64,000 nucleotides of DNA from Olivibacter sp036959255 (GCF_036959255.1 NZ_JAWMTI010000003.1:682001-746000); one strand, 5' to 3'. Shown: positions 25,957 to 35,656, counted from the stretch's first letter. Notes: generated by a model from the sequence alone, not told the origin. A program made the numbers and translations.

Positions 25957-27895
25957 TAACATGAGCTGGATAAGAAAAATAGTTAAACGTAGCCCTCAAT
26001 GGATCTCGGAAAAGGAACGCATCGAAATTATCGGCAAAAGTAGCAAACAAGTTAGTCGAGGTGTATTCTTTGCAACCATCATCATCATTACTTCATTCCT
26101 GCCGGTATTTATGCTTACTGGCCAAGAAGGTAAGCTCTTTCATCCTTTGGCTTTCACGAAGACCTTTATTATGCTTGTAGATGCTCTGTTGGTTATCACA
26201 TTGGCTCCTGTTTTAATATCATTCTTTATGAAGGGCACTTTCAGGTCCGATCAGACCAATCCTATCAATCGTTTTCTGGAAAAGATATACGAACCGATCA
26301 TAGAGAAAGTACTGACGTGGCGCAAAACTACTTTGGCTGTCAATATTTTAGCATTGCTAATCACCATTCCGCTCCTGAAAAAATTGGGCACTGAATTTAT
26401 GCCACCACTCGATGAACAAAGTATTCTTTTTATGCCCGTTACGCTGCCAGACATCAGCAACAGCGAGGCAAAACGTTTATTACAGGTACAGGATAAGATT
26501 ATAAAGAGTGTTCCCGAAGTTGATAAAGTGCTTGGTAAAGCAGGTAGAGCAAATACTGCAACGGACAATGCACCCATCAGCATGATTGAAACGATTATCA
26601 TGCTTAAACCAAAAAATCAATGGCGTGCCGGAATGACAAAAAATCAATTGATCCAAGAGTTAGACAAGAAGTTACAAATTCCTGGTGTAGTAAACGGTTG
26701 GACACAGCCCATTATTAACCGTATCAACATGTTGTCTACGGGGATTCGCACCGATGTAGGAATTAAAGTTTTCGGACAAAACCTAGACACCATTGCAGCC
26801 GTTTCCGAACGGGTTAAGATCGCACTAGAAGGCACCTCTGGAATTCAGGATTTATATGTAGAACCCGTTACGGGTGGTAAATATTTGGCTATTGATATCA
26901 AACGCGAGGCTTTGGCTCGTTATGGACTTACTGTGAATGAGGTAAACCAAACCGTTGAAAGTGTGATTGGTGGAGCGACGATTGGGCAAACGATCGAAGG
27001 AAGGAGGCGTTTTAGCATAAACATCCGATTGGCACAGGATTATCGGAATAGCATAGCGCAACTTAATAGAGTTCCTTTGCAAAGCAGCTCTTTCGGTGAA
27101 GTACCATTAAGTTCAGTAGCAGATCTTCGTTTTGAAAACGGTCCGCCCATGATTACCTCTGATAATGCGTTACTCCGTGGAGCTGTTATGTTCAATGTAC
27201 GTGACCGCGATTTAGGAAGCACTGTTAAAGAAGCTGCTGAAAAACTGAATACATCCGAAGGTATTTTGCCAGCAGGCTATTTTTTGGAATGGAGTGGACA
27301 ATATGAAAATTTAATACGGGGTCAACAAACCTTACTGTGGATTGCTCCGATCGTGCTCATTATTATCTTTTTTGCGTTGTATTTCGCTTTCCATTCCCTA
27401 AGAGAGGCTTTTCTAAGTCTGATAACTATCCCCTTTGCCCTCATCGGTGGAGCTTATATGATTTATTTCTGGGGTGTTCATCTTTCGGTAGCTGTTGCAG
27501 TAGGTTTCATTGCGTTATTCGGTATTGCCGTAGAAACCGGAATTGTCATGGTCATCTATCTCAACGATGCGATGCAACAATTAGTAAAGGAAAAGGGAAA
27601 CAGCAGCGCTACCATTACTAAAAAGGATTTACGAACCGCTGTCATACATGGCGCAGCAAAAAGACTTCGGCCGAAAATCATGACAGTATGCGTTTCACTT
27701 TTTGGGCTTTTGCCAATATTATGGGCTACTGGAGTAGGCACAGACGTCATGCGACCAATTGTATTGCCTATGATCGGCGGCGTGCTCACATCCTCGACCC
27801 ATATTTTATTGGTTACACCCCTGATATTTTTAATGACCAAAGAATATGAGTTGCGTAAATATGGAAAATTGGAAATTTATGATGCGAAGCATTAA
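25901..27895 (+). CDS. cusA: CusA-type heavy-metal RND pump, C-terminal fragment
   Basis: The remaining 60% of the CusA-like pump. Real homology begins near residue 22 (after NDNNMSWIRK); the earlier residues are a shadow of the first part's frame. Helices 5-6 start QVSRGVFFATIIIITSFLPVF. The three methionines of the CusA copper/silver relay are kept at Met178 (ILFMPVT), Met228 (APISMIE) and Met277 (RINMLSTG), spaced 50 and 49 residues as in E. coli CusA Met573/623/672. That indicates Cu+/Ag+ rather than zinc or cobalt. The last helices follow, ending at a stop inside the next gene's possible start region. Confidence 0.87.
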   Translation: MLTNTLQSVMQQNTNKNDNNMSWIRKIVKRSPQWISEKERIEIIGKSSKQVSRGVFFATIIIITSFLPVFMLTGQEGKLFHPLAFTKTFIMLVDALLVITLAPVLISFFMKGTFRSDQTNPINRFLEKIYEPIIEKVLTWRKTTLAVNILALLITIPLLKKLGTEFMPPLDEQSILFMPVTLPDISNSEAKRLLQVQDKIIKSVPEVDKVLGKAGRANTATDNAPISMIETIIMLKPKNQWRAGMTKNQLIQELDKKLQIPGVVNGWTQPIINRINMLSTGIRTDVGIKVFGQNLDTIAAVSERVKIALEGTSGIQDLYVEPVTGGKYLAIDIKREALARYGLTVNEVNQTVESVIGGATIGQTIEGRRRFSINIRLAQDYRNSIAQLNRVPLQSSSFGEVPLSSVADLRFENGPPMITSDNALLRGAVMFNVRDRDLGSTVKEAAEKLNTSEGILPAGYFLEWSGQYENLIRGQQTLLWIAPIVLIIIFFALYFAFHSLREAFLSLITIPFALIGGAYMIYFWGVHLSVAVAVGFIALFGIAVETGIVMVIYLNDAMQQLVKEKGNSSATITKKDLRTAVIHGAAKRLRPKIMTVCVSLFGLLPILWATGVGTDVMRPIVLPMIGGVLTSSTHILLVTPLIFLMTKEYELRKYGKLEIYDAKH

Positions 27896-29165
27896 AACAT
27901 TACCCTGTCTGAAAGGAGCTATAGTGCTCATCATGAACACTTGCTTCTTCATTAACGTGGCTCTTGGGCAAACAGAACAAGCGAGCGTATTACCTTTAGA
28001 CACTATTTTAGCACGGATTGAGCAACAGAACATAAAACTAAAAGCTTACGACTTAAGGAGTAAAGGCCTTAACTATCGTGCCAAAGCAGCTTATGGATGG
28101 ATGGCCCCTATGGTTGGAGCAGGCACTTTTATGACACCTTACCCAGGACAACAGATCATGGAAGATGGCGATAAGGGTTCCATTATGTTTAATATTGAAC
28201 AGGAAATTCCCAATCCGAGCAAGCAAAAAGCAAATAGCCGATACATTGCTTCGCAGCGTGTTTCAGAAACAGCAAAACGAGCTGTTAATCTAAATGACAT
28301 GAGAGCGCAGGCAAAAAACCTCTATTACACATGGATAATTGCTGAAAAACGTATTCAGTTACTTAAAGACAATGAGAAGATTATCCAAAGTATGAAGCAA
28401 TTAGAAGCTATACGCTATGAATATAACCGGTCTCAATTAAGCAATGTATTTAAAGCAGATGCGCAATTGGAAGAAAACCGGAACATGTTACGTATGCAGG
28501 AAGCGGAGATTGCTCGTTCAAGAGCCTGGCTTAATAGTTTGATGAATGTCCCCGGTAACACAACATTTGAAATTGATACTAATTTGGTTCCGAATTTTGA
28601 ACCAGTAGCAACACTTGACACCTTGCTTCTGGCAACACGCCGAAAGGATATACATCAGATAAATGCCGATATAGAAACGATGCAATATGGAATCAATGTG
28701 ATGAAACAGGAAAGGAAGCCTGATTTCAAAATCCGTTTTGACCATATGAGCCCCTTAGGGAAAATGATGCCAAACGCGTACAGTATAATGGGTATGGTTA
28801 GTATACCCATTGCTCCGTGGAGTAGCAAAATGTATAAAAATGAAACGAAAGCCATGCAATTCGAGCTTGATGCAATGCAAGCCGAGCGAAAGAGTATGCT
28901 TATGGAGAGTCAAGGGATGCTATATGGTATGCAAGCCGAGATTAATACGATGCAGAATCGAATTGATCGGCTTGCAAAAAAGGTAATTCCTGCGTTGGAG
29001 CGATCTATGGAAGCCAACTTTCAATCGTATCGAGAAAATAAACAAGAGCTTCCGATTGTGCTGGCTGATTGGGAAGCGTTGAATATGATGAAAAATACGT
29101 TGTTGGATGAACAATTGAAGCTGTATTTAATGATTACGAACTATGAAAAGGAACTTTTTAATTAA
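27879..29165 (+). CDS. TolC-family outer-membrane channel (CusC-like)
   Basis: About 428 aa from the ATG at 27879 (27882 also possible), overlapping the pump gene's end by 17 bp; an earlier in-frame ATG at 27846 would overlap by 50 bp and leave no clean signal peptide. The signal peptide is MRSIKTLPCLKGAIVLIMNTCFF, cleaved near ALGQ. The mature protein is Met-rich (YGWMAPMVGAGTFMTPYPGQQ; FDHMSPLGKMMPNAYSIMGMV), with coiled helices typical of OEP repeats. Methionine richness suits copper export. It is translationally linked to pump and adaptor. Confidence 0.85.
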   Translation: MMRSIKTLPCLKGAIVLIMNTCFFINVALGQTEQASVLPLDTILARIEQQNIKLKAYDLRSKGLNYRAKAAYGWMAPMVGAGTFMTPYPGQQIMEDGDKGSIMFNIEQEIPNPSKQKANSRYIASQRVSETAKRAVNLNDMRAQAKNLYYTWIIAEKRIQLLKDNEKIIQSMKQLEAIRYEYNRSQLSNVFKADAQLEENRNMLRMQEAEIARSRAWLNSLMNVPGNTTFEIDTNLVPNFEPVATLDTLLLATRRKDIHQINADIETMQYGINVMKQERKPDFKIRFDHMSPLGKMMPNAYSIMGMVSIPIAPWSSKMYKNETKAMQFELDAMQAERKSMLMESQGMLYGMQAEINTMQNRIDRLAKKVIPALERSMEANFQSYRENKQELPIVLADWEALNMMKNTLLDEQLKLYLMITNYEKELFN

Positions 29166-30357
29166 CTTATGCAGTTTAAGTATACTTCTATTTACGGTAG
29201 GTTGTTCCCCTACGCAACGTGAATCCGATCATGTAACCCAACATGGCGATACGCAAATAGATTCAAGCATTCGTAAATTGACACGCCCTACCAATCAAGC
29301 GATCGTAACGAGGGCATCAATTGTGAAGGCGGAAACGGGCATGAAAGTTTTCCCGGTGCATGTAACGGGGCGTGTTAGTTATGATAGCAAAAATAATATC
29401 ACGGTCAGCAGTCGAGTACCTGGGCGTCTAGAACGCATCTATATAAAGTATAATTTTCAGCCAGTAAGAAAAGGTCAATTGCTTTTTGAAATATATTCCC
29501 CGGAGTTAGTGGCAGCGCAAAGAGAACTCCTGTTATTACAAAGGTCGGAAGAACAGAAACTTCGATCGTCTGCTATTCAAAAGCTTCAATACCTTGGCAT
29601 GACTTTCGGGCAAATACAAGCTTTGATGCAAAGTAAGCAGGTAACTTATCGCGTACCGATATACAGTCCTTCCAATGGTTATATTGTCGAGAAAAACGTA
29701 GCAACACCTGCTATAGGCGCAAATAGTTCGGCTCCCATACCGACCGGAGGAGACGCTATGTCAAATATGAGTTTCTCCTCTGATCTCAGTACATCATCGA
29801 GTACAAATGGACAACAGCAATCGAACTCCCTGCTGATGCGTGAGGGTCAATATGTTACTGCAGGACAAGCTGTTTTCACAATTTATAAAAACAGTGCGTT
29901 ATTAGCTGAATTTGCTATTCCACCTTTCTGGGCAACCAAGGTCAGCAAAGGAAAGAAATTATTGTTCCGTAGTGTAGACGAACCAGATCAATTATATCAG
30001 GGAACTATCGGTCTTATCCAACCGACCTTCAACACAGCGGAAAACTTCACTTTAGCAAGGATATATCTAAAAAGCGACAAATTCCCTGTAGGGCAGCTCC
30101 TTAAGGGAACCTTTGCGATTACAGAGAACAGGGGCTTCTGGTTGCCTAGAACGGCTGTTGTCTCCTTAGGAAACAAAAGTATAGTATTCAAACAGGCAGA
30201 AGGTGCCTTCTACCCAGTTCCTGTGGAGGTAGGGGTTCATACGAAGGACGAGATACAAATACTCAGCAATATTACCTCTTGGCGAGTAGCCAAAGATGCA
30301 GCCTATTTGGTAGACAGCGAAGATTTTATTACAGCAAATAAGACGTTAGACTTATGA
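29143..30357 (+). CDS. cusB: Efflux RND periplasmic adaptor, CusB-like lipoprotein (first of two)
   Basis: 404 aa. Lipoprotein signal ends FTVGCSP (Cys21). The barrel-sandwich halves are at about 80-120 (VSSRVPGRLERIYIKYNFQPVRKGQLLFEIYSPEL) and 170-250. The second half is interrupted by a Ser/Met/Asn-rich low-complexity insertion (about 192-229) that is unusual for adaptors. Beta-barrel and membrane-proximal domains follow. The start overlaps the channel gene by 23 bp, so production is coupled. It lacks the CPMHP metal-binding domain of its neighbour. Confidence 0.87.
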   Translation: MKRNFLINLCSLSILLFTVGCSPTQRESDHVTQHGDTQIDSSIRKLTRPTNQAIVTRASIVKAETGMKVFPVHVTGRVSYDSKNNITVSSRVPGRLERIYIKYNFQPVRKGQLLFEIYSPELVAAQRELLLLQRSEEQKLRSSAIQKLQYLGMTFGQIQALMQSKQVTYRVPIYSPSNGYIVEKNVATPAIGANSSAPIPTGGDAMSNMSFSSDLSTSSSTNGQQQSNSLLMREGQYVTAGQAVFTIYKNSALLAEFAIPPFWATKVSKGKKLLFRSVDEPDQLYQGTIGLIQPTFNTAENFTLARIYLKSDKFPVGQLLKGTFAITENRGFWLPRTAVVSLGNKSIVFKQAEGAFYPVPVEVGVHTKDEIQILSNITSWRVAKDAAYLVDSEDFITANKTLDL

Positions 30358-30441
30358 AATATCCTTCGAAGAATATAGACATAAACAAAGATAATGCCTA
30401 CGGGTATCCCCTAGTGCACTTTAATGACAAATTGCTTGCAT

Positions 30442-31638
30442 ATGAATAGGAGAAGATTTGTACAAACCTTATTGCTGTCAACGGCAGTGCCTTCCCTCCT
30501 CTGGACGGCCTGTAAAAGCAAACCATCGGGGCAACAAATTGCTAAGAAAACAACTTTTACATGTCCAATGCATCCGCAGATTGTACAAGACCATGCCGGT
30601 AACTGTCCTATATGTGGAATGGATCTAGTCCCATTTGATAAAAACAACAAGGATAAGTTCCTCACACTTAGTGCAGATCAGCAAGCGCTGGCCAACATTA
30701 CAACTATGGTGATTGGTGAAGGAAACTTGAACGATTATACGGCCATCAATGGAAGATTTGTTGTCAACCCGGAACAAACAAACTATATCAGTAGCCGAAA
30801 CACTGGAAGAATTGAAAACTTATATGTCAAAGAGACGGGTATCCCAGTTAAAAAGGGACAACCAATTTATCGGCTATACGCTGAAGACCTGCTCGCTTTA
30901 CAAGAGGAATTTCTCATGACCTATAAACAGGCCAAACAATTTCCCAACGATCAACGCTTCACCGATATCTTTAAGGCAGCACGACAAAAATTGCTATTAT
31001 ATGGGCAAGCTGAATCGCAATTGACGGTATTACTTAAAAATGGAAAATCTTCACCATATATTACTTTTTACGCACCAAGTAGTGGGACTATCGCTGAACT
31101 TTTAGTTACAGAAGGGCAGTACGTAAATGAAGGCACTTCGGTACTTCGCTTAGAAGAATACAATAACATGTGGGTGGAAGCAGATATCTATCCGCGAGAG
31201 GCTGCACTTATTCGGGAGGGCCAGGAATTAAAAGTAATCGCCAATGGCGTGTCAGATACATCGTTGACGATGAAAGTACAGTTTATGGCCCCCAACTATC
31301 AGGCTAATACACAAATCATGCAACTACGTGGAACCGTAACAAATGAAGATCATCGGCTACAAGCGGGGATGCCGGCCACCATTTTATTAGCTAAAACTAG
31401 TCAAAATAAGACACTGACAGTGCCCAGTAAAGCAATCATTCGCGAAGGAAAACAAAGTCATGTTTGGCTTGCTAGCGATAAAGAAAAATTTGAACCCCGA
31501 TTCGTCGAAACCGGCATCGAATCTTTCAATGAAACTGAAATTACCAACGGGCTCGCTCCCGGAGAAAAGGTAGTGGTAAGTGGGGCTTACTTGTTGTACA
31601 GCGAATACGTGCTAAAGAAAGGAGCACTTTCCAATTAA
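30442..31638 (+). CDS. cusB: CusB-like adaptor with N-terminal heavy-metal-binding domain (second of two)
   Basis: About 398 aa from the ATG at 30442, preferred because it puts the RRRF twin-arginine-like export motif at the N-terminus; an ATG at 30424 would add six residues. A lipobox (LWTAC) is followed by a heavy-metal-binding domain with C-P-M-H-P and C-P-I-C-G-M-D-L-V-P (Cys47, Met49, His50, Cys61, Cys64, Met66 numbered from 30424). A CusB/HlyD adaptor follows: barrel-sandwich, helical hairpin, beta-barrel. The metal-binding domain probably hands Cu+ to the pump. It is 84 bp after the first adaptor. Confidence 0.88.
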   Translation: MNRRRFVQTLLLSTAVPSLLWTACKSKPSGQQIAKKTTFTCPMHPQIVQDHAGNCPICGMDLVPFDKNNKDKFLTLSADQQALANITTMVIGEGNLNDYTAINGRFVVNPEQTNYISSRNTGRIENLYVKETGIPVKKGQPIYRLYAEDLLALQEEFLMTYKQAKQFPNDQRFTDIFKAARQKLLLYGQAESQLTVLLKNGKSSPYITFYAPSSGTIAELLVTEGQYVNEGTSVLRLEEYNNMWVEADIYPREAALIREGQELKVIANGVSDTSLTMKVQFMAPNYQANTQIMQLRGTVTNEDHRLQAGMPATILLAKTSQNKTLTVPSKAIIREGKQSHVWLASDKEKFEPRFVETGIESFNETEITNGLAPGEKVVVSGAYLLYSEYVLKKGALSN

Positions 31639-31686
31639 CTGAAGGGGTACTGTCTTATCTACAAAAAACAACTAATAACTCATAAG

Positions 31687-32235
31687 ATGAAAACAACTAA
31701 TTTTAAAATCGGTGTAGTGGCCATGGCTGCTATATTTACCTTAGTTTCCTGTAATACGGAAAATCAGCAATCGAAAACTGAAAATGATCATAGTCAGCAT
31801 CAAACAGCAGCTAATCCCGAAGTTCCAAAAATCAAAAACGAGGCGCTGGATGCCTTGTACCCTCATTATCTTACACTACAAGAGGCGCTTGTTATCGGTG
31901 ATATTGGCAGGGCAAAAGAAGCCGCATTATTGGTAGAAGAGACTAGCAAACAAATTGACGAAGCAAAAGCACTTCAGGGGGCTGCCGCCCAAGTTCTAGC
32001 TGCGGAGACTCTAGAGAGCCAACGGAACGGTTTTTCTTTGTTAAGTGACGCGTTTATTAGTCTTATTAAAACAACTGGTATCGAGAAGGGAGAGCTTTAT
32101 ATTGCACATTGTCCAATGGCGTTTAATGACAAGGGTGCAAATTGGTTAAGTCCATCAAAAAATATAAAAAATCCTTATTTCGGAGACAAAATGCTTAGCT
32201 GTGGAAGTATTGAAGAGACCTTAAAAAAGCTTTAA
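31687..32235 (+). CDS. DUF3347 domain lipoprotein, copper-binding
   Basis: 182 aa. Lipoprotein signal ends LVSCNT (Cys22), then a His-rich linker (DHSQHQ). The DUF3347 helical domain runs from about 50 to the end. Its conserved C-terminal signature includes H-C-P-M (141-144), GANWLSPS, and NPYFGDKMLSCG (Met169, Cys172), residues suited to soft metals. It closes the copper/silver efflux operon and is followed by a terminator, suggesting a periplasmic copper chaperone or buffer like CusF. The function is inferred from motif and context. Confidence 0.85.
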   Translation: MKTTNFKIGVVAMAAIFTLVSCNTENQQSKTENDHSQHQTAANPEVPKIKNEALDALYPHYLTLQEALVIGDIGRAKEAALLVEETSKQIDEAKALQGAAAQVLAAETLESQRNGFSLLSDAFISLIKTTGIEKGELYIAHCPMAFNDKGANWLSPSKNIKNPYFGDKMLSCGSIEETLKKL

Positions 32236-32282
32236 AGAAGGAACTAGATTTTAAAGAATCTAAAAATACGCTCATAAAAAAT

Positions 32283-32308
32283 CCACCTACTGACGAATCA
32301 GTAGGTGG
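32283..32308 (+). terminator. Terminator of the copper-efflux operon
   Basis: A perfect 11-bp G+C-containing stem (32283-32293 with 32298-32308) has a CGAA tetraloop, followed by TTCTCT. It sits 47 bp after the DUF3347 stop. The tail is only moderately T-rich. Confidence 0.75.
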
Positions 32309-32980
32309 TTCTCTACACTTAAAAGTATCCAACCGTAACTGTAGAAGATCTTATGCTATGGTATCGCCTGACGATACGGGAACATGCAATTATGATTCCT
32401 TCACTAATCGAGGTTGATCCTTGGGAAGGAGTGTACAAAAGTATATAATAGTTTTTATTTTTTTATGGTATAATTATATAAATGATAATTTAATGATGAA
32501 TTAGTGTGCTTATTTCGTGAAAAATAGTGAAAAAACACAAAAATTTCAGGTCAAGCTAGGTTTCCAATCTAAACATTTTGCTTAAAAAGAGAAGCGCCCG
32601 TTATAATATAACGGGCGAACACCTCTCTAAAATAGGCATTTAAACACCTACTTTGGGCTACGGTTGGATTAAAATCTCTCCGACAATAGTATTAACAACA
32701 CTAAAAACACAGTGTCACAATTATTTACAGCAAAAAGTTTCTTTTCATCACAAAGATAGAGATACCCATTCGATCATTTGCCAGGTAAAATACAATTGTA
32801 TATTTACTTCGAACAAAACGAGAAAAAGTGAGAAATAAATTCACACATCCAAAAAAATCCCCTTTTCTCTTTATGCTATAGTTTTTAATTATTACAGCAC
32901 TACTCACTCACTAGATCACATCCATATTCGAACTATAGGTCATAGCGCTCCGTTGACCTCCTTTAATTTTGCTTACCTTA
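32309..32980. other. Gene-poor spacer with a 23-bp inverted repeat
   Basis: About 670 bp between the copper operon and the DUF922 gene without a convincing coding region; the longest frame (61 aa) is low-complexity. It contains a perfect inverted repeat, 32595-32605 pairing with 32607-32617 around one base, with CGCCCG/CGGGCG ends, and a small hairpin at 32361-32376. No tRNA or known ncRNA was recognised. The G+C-rich ends of the inverted repeat stand out from A+T-rich surroundings and may mark a small RNA end or terminator. Confidence 0.5.
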
Positions 32981-33010
32981 TTGCTAATTACAACACTTTC
33001 ACTACTTTTG
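32981..33010 (+). promoter_or_regulatory. Promoter of the DUF922 gene
   Basis: A TTG at 32981-32983 and TACTTTTG (TAnnTTTG) at 33003-33010 are separated by 19 bp, matching the Bacteroidota -33/-7 layout, 31 bp before the ATG at 33042. Confidence 0.6.
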
Positions 33011-33041
33011 CTTTAATATCACAAGTTGATTTTTTTCTAGC

Positions 33042-33602
33042 ATGTTGAAGAATTTCGCCTGCCTTTATTTACTATTGTTCCTATCACTCACAAGTATTTT
33101 ATTTAGTTCTCCTATAGCAAATGCACAGGGATGCCGTCAGCTAACTGCTTCCGATTTTCAGGGAAAAGTAGACTCAAAGAGTCCCTTTGTGTCACAGGTG
33201 AAATTACGAATAGGCTATCATTCTACAATACTTAAACGGGGAGACTCTTATCATGTAACTTTCCATGTTTTTTTAGATGTAAATCCAGGAGAGTCTTGGA
33301 TAAAATTCGATAAAATTAAAAGCTCAGAAATGTTATCAGAAGTATTAAATCATGAGCAAGGGCATTTTAAAATAGGCTGTTTAATGCAGCGGGAATTAAT
33401 TAATCGACTTAATGCCCGGAAATACACTTCACATTACAAGCAAGAGGCTGCGACACTCTTTAACAAAATTTCCCGTAAATACCAGACGATGCAGCTTAAG
33501 TATGATACAGAAACGGACCACATGAGGAATCAAAAGCAGCAGGCAATTTGGGACGGAAAACTAAATCGGTCCATAGGAAATGTGAAAACATTAAGGGACT
33601 GA
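33042..33602 (+). CDS. DUF922 domain secreted putative zinc-dependent protease
   Basis: 186 aa. Signal peptide about 1-28 (hydrophobic core then IANAQG). The domain carries an H-E-x-x-H motif at 104-108 (NHEQGHFKIG), typical of DUF922 proteins, which are predicted metallopeptidases; the third ligand is not certain. The preceding strand (HVTFHVFLDVNPGESWIKFD) and the C-terminal helix are family-like. It has its own promoter and converges on a metallophosphoesterase, whose coding region overlaps it by 12 bp. Confidence 0.82.
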   Translation: MLKNFACLYLLLFLSLTSILFSSPIANAQGCRQLTASDFQGKVDSKSPFVSQVKLRIGYHSTILKRGDSYHVTFHVFLDVNPGESWIKFDKIKSSEMLSEVLNHEQGHFKIGCLMQRELINRLNARKYTSHYKQEAATLFNKISRKYQTMQLKYDTETDHMRNQKQQAIWDGKLNRSIGNVKTLRD

Positions 33603-34721
33603 AACCTGGTATTCGGGATAGCTGACAGGTATATAAAACCGTTCAAATAACATGGCGTTGCTCCCGTCTGAAAAGGTAAAGTATTCACAGGTGATCAATA
33701 TGCCTATATCTTGTTTGTCAAGTTTGATTTTTAGAAAACCATGACAGCTATCACAATAATTTTCAAGTTGCACTTGACTCACGATCGGTAAATTATCGAT
33801 GACCAGTGGATTATCTGGTTCAGCAATGCGGTGAAGGTCGGCATAACCTCCTGCTCCAGCTACTACATAGGGGATTACAGTACCATCTGCATACTGCTTA
33901 GTAAAGCGCTGATAATTGTGTACATGTCCGCTCAGCACCAGATCCGGTTTAACACCCGCAGCATGAAATGAACGTTCTAAAAAAGTGATCATATTGATGC
34001 TGGAGCCATGATTGATATCCGCAGAGTACGGAGCTTGATGAATGCAGACAATAAGTGCTTTTTGTGGACGCTCAGCGTGTGCGGATAATAATTCTTGAAC
34101 AAACCAAGCCTCCTGCCCTTCTGTTATAAAACCATATTTGGTAGCATTTCCGTATAGACAGATGATATTCGCCAATGGTGTAACCAGGGTCCAATAAACA
34201 TTGGGCTGTATCATACTTAAACGCTTACTCCCGTCAGAAAACACAATCTTATCGCTCGTTTTCGCACAAAAAACCTGCATAAAGGCCTCTAAACTTGTGT
34301 ACCCTTCGGGGGATTCAGGATTAATATCTGCATCGTGATTACCCGCTAGGGCAAATATGGGTGCGGCATATTGTTCGTATGGACTAAAGAACTGCGCTGG
34401 ATATTCATGTGCTTCACCATAATTGTACACAACATCTCCAAGATGCAGCATAAAGGCCGGGACACACGATTTATTCTCACTAACAAGCTGATTTGTCATC
34501 TCGCGTGCCACCTTGTGCTGAAAGTTTCGTTCTTTCATACTTCCAGTATCACCCACAACATGGAAGCTGATGCTTGTTGTATCCATATCGGTTTCCGGAA
34601 GAATTTGTTCCACTTTCAACCTGTATGGCCATTTCCCGTTTGGGGTGGGTAACGGTTTAATCTTAAAAGCATCATCCACCAACGTTTCCAATATCACCGG
34701 CTTTCTCCTAATAATTGTCAT
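33591..34721 (-). CDS. Metallophosphoesterase (calcineurin-like)
   Basis: 376 aa, no signal peptide. The five metallophosphoesterase motifs are in order: G-D at 57-58 (VVGDTGSM), GDVVYN (95-100), GNHD (127-130), a His in VCIHQAPYS, and GHVHNYQRF. These bind a two-metal centre that hydrolyses phosphate mono- or diesters. The NYQR ending resembles purple-acid-phosphatase-like bacterial enzymes. The substrate is unknown. It stands alone, overlapping the DUF922 gene's 3' end by 12 bp. Confidence 0.87.
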   Translation of the reverse strand: MTIIRRKPVILETLVDDAFKIKPLPTPNGKWPYRLKVEQILPETDMDTTSISFHVVGDTGSMKERNFQHKVAREMTNQLVSENKSCVPAFMLHLGDVVYNYGEAHEYPAQFFSPYEQYAAPIFALAGNHDADINPESPEGYTSLEAFMQVFCAKTSDKIVFSDGSKRLSMIQPNVYWTLVTPLANIICLYGNATKYGFITEGQEAWFVQELLSAHAERPQKALIVCIHQAPYSADINHGSSINMITFLERSFHAAGVKPDLVLSGHVHNYQRFTKQYADGTVIPYVVAGAGGYADLHRIAEPDNPLVIDNLPIVSQVQLENYCDSCHGFLKIKLDKQDIGILITCEYFTFSDGSNAMLFERFYIPVSYPEYQVSVP

Positions 34722-34888
34722 AGTACATCAACTTATAATATTCATTCCAATCCATGCAAATGTACGCAGCAAGTATTATACCTTTATTAAGATATCGCAT
34801 TGTTAATATTAAGAAATCATTCTCGGTTTCCATTGTATATACCACGTATTTTGCCTAAGTTTATGATAAATTAAAAGCTAAATCTAAA

Positions 34889-35656
34889 ATGATTAAGTAT
34901 TCCCTTTTTATATGGATCTGGTTATCAATGTTCCCATCGGCCAAAGCACAGGATAAAATAGATGATGTTACTATTTCTCCCATTGAACATGCAACTTTCA
35001 CACTAACTTGGAAGGGAAAAACGCTTCTTTTTGATCCAAGTGTGGAGAAAGCAAAATTAAATAAAGTAAAAAGCCCTGATTTTATCTTTATAACGGATAT
35101 ACATGGTGATCATTTTAACATTTCCAACCTAAAAAATCTTGATCTTTCGAAATCAACGCTCGTAGTCCCCCCGGCAGTTGCAGAGCAGTTGTCGGATGAT
35201 TTACGAAAAAAATCGTATATTATCAGGAATGGCGAAACCACCGAACTTCAGAATATAAAAATTGAAGCCATCCCCATGTACAATCTTCCCGAGTCATCAG
35301 GTACATTTCATACAAAAGGAAGAGGAAATGGTTATGTGATCACACTCGATAACAAACGTATCTATATAAGCGGAGATACTGAAGATATTCCGGAAATGCG
35401 CACTTTGAAAGATATTAATATTGCCTTTATCTGTATGAATTTGCCTTATACCATGACTGTAAAGCAAGCGGCCGACGCTACATTGGCATTCAAACCCCAA
35501 ATAGTTTACCCTTATCATTATAGAGGTCAAAACGGCAAAAGTGATATTCTTAGCTATAAGCAACTGGTTAATGAAAAAGACCCGTCCATTAAAGTAATGA
35601 TACGCGACTGGTATCTCAGTAAGCCCCAAACTTCTGAAGGCCAAATTATCAATTAA
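34889..35656 (+). CDS. Secreted metallo-beta-lactamase-fold hydrolase (UlaG-like)
   Basis: 255 aa with a signal peptide (MIKYSLFIWIWLSMFPSAKA). The metallo-beta-lactamase fold is of the UlaG/YfiT type: HATFTLTWKGKTLLFDPS, a metal motif FITDIHGDHF, GRGNGYVI and ISGDTEDIPEM. The first position of the usual H-x-H-x-D-H is Asp (Asp70), leaving His72, Asp74 and His75; this change could weaken one zinc site. The role is unknown. It converges on the DinB-like gene with a 4-bp overlap of stop codons. Confidence 0.82.
   Translation: MIKYSLFIWIWLSMFPSAKAQDKIDDVTISPIEHATFTLTWKGKTLLFDPSVEKAKLNKVKSPDFIFITDIHGDHFNISNLKNLDLSKSTLVVPPAVAEQLSDDLRKKSYIIRNGETTELQNIKIEAIPMYNLPESSGTFHTKGRGNGYVITLDNKRIYISGDTEDIPEMRTLKDINIAFICMNLPYTMTVKQAADATLAFKPQIVYPYHYRGQNGKSDILSYKQLVNEKDPSIKVMIRDWYLSKPQTSEGQIIN

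Noticed and set aside
32653..32838. 61-aa open frame in the gap before the DUF922 gene
   Set aside because: Low-complexity sequence, no start signal, no family resemblance; the A+T-rich spacer gives such frames by chance.
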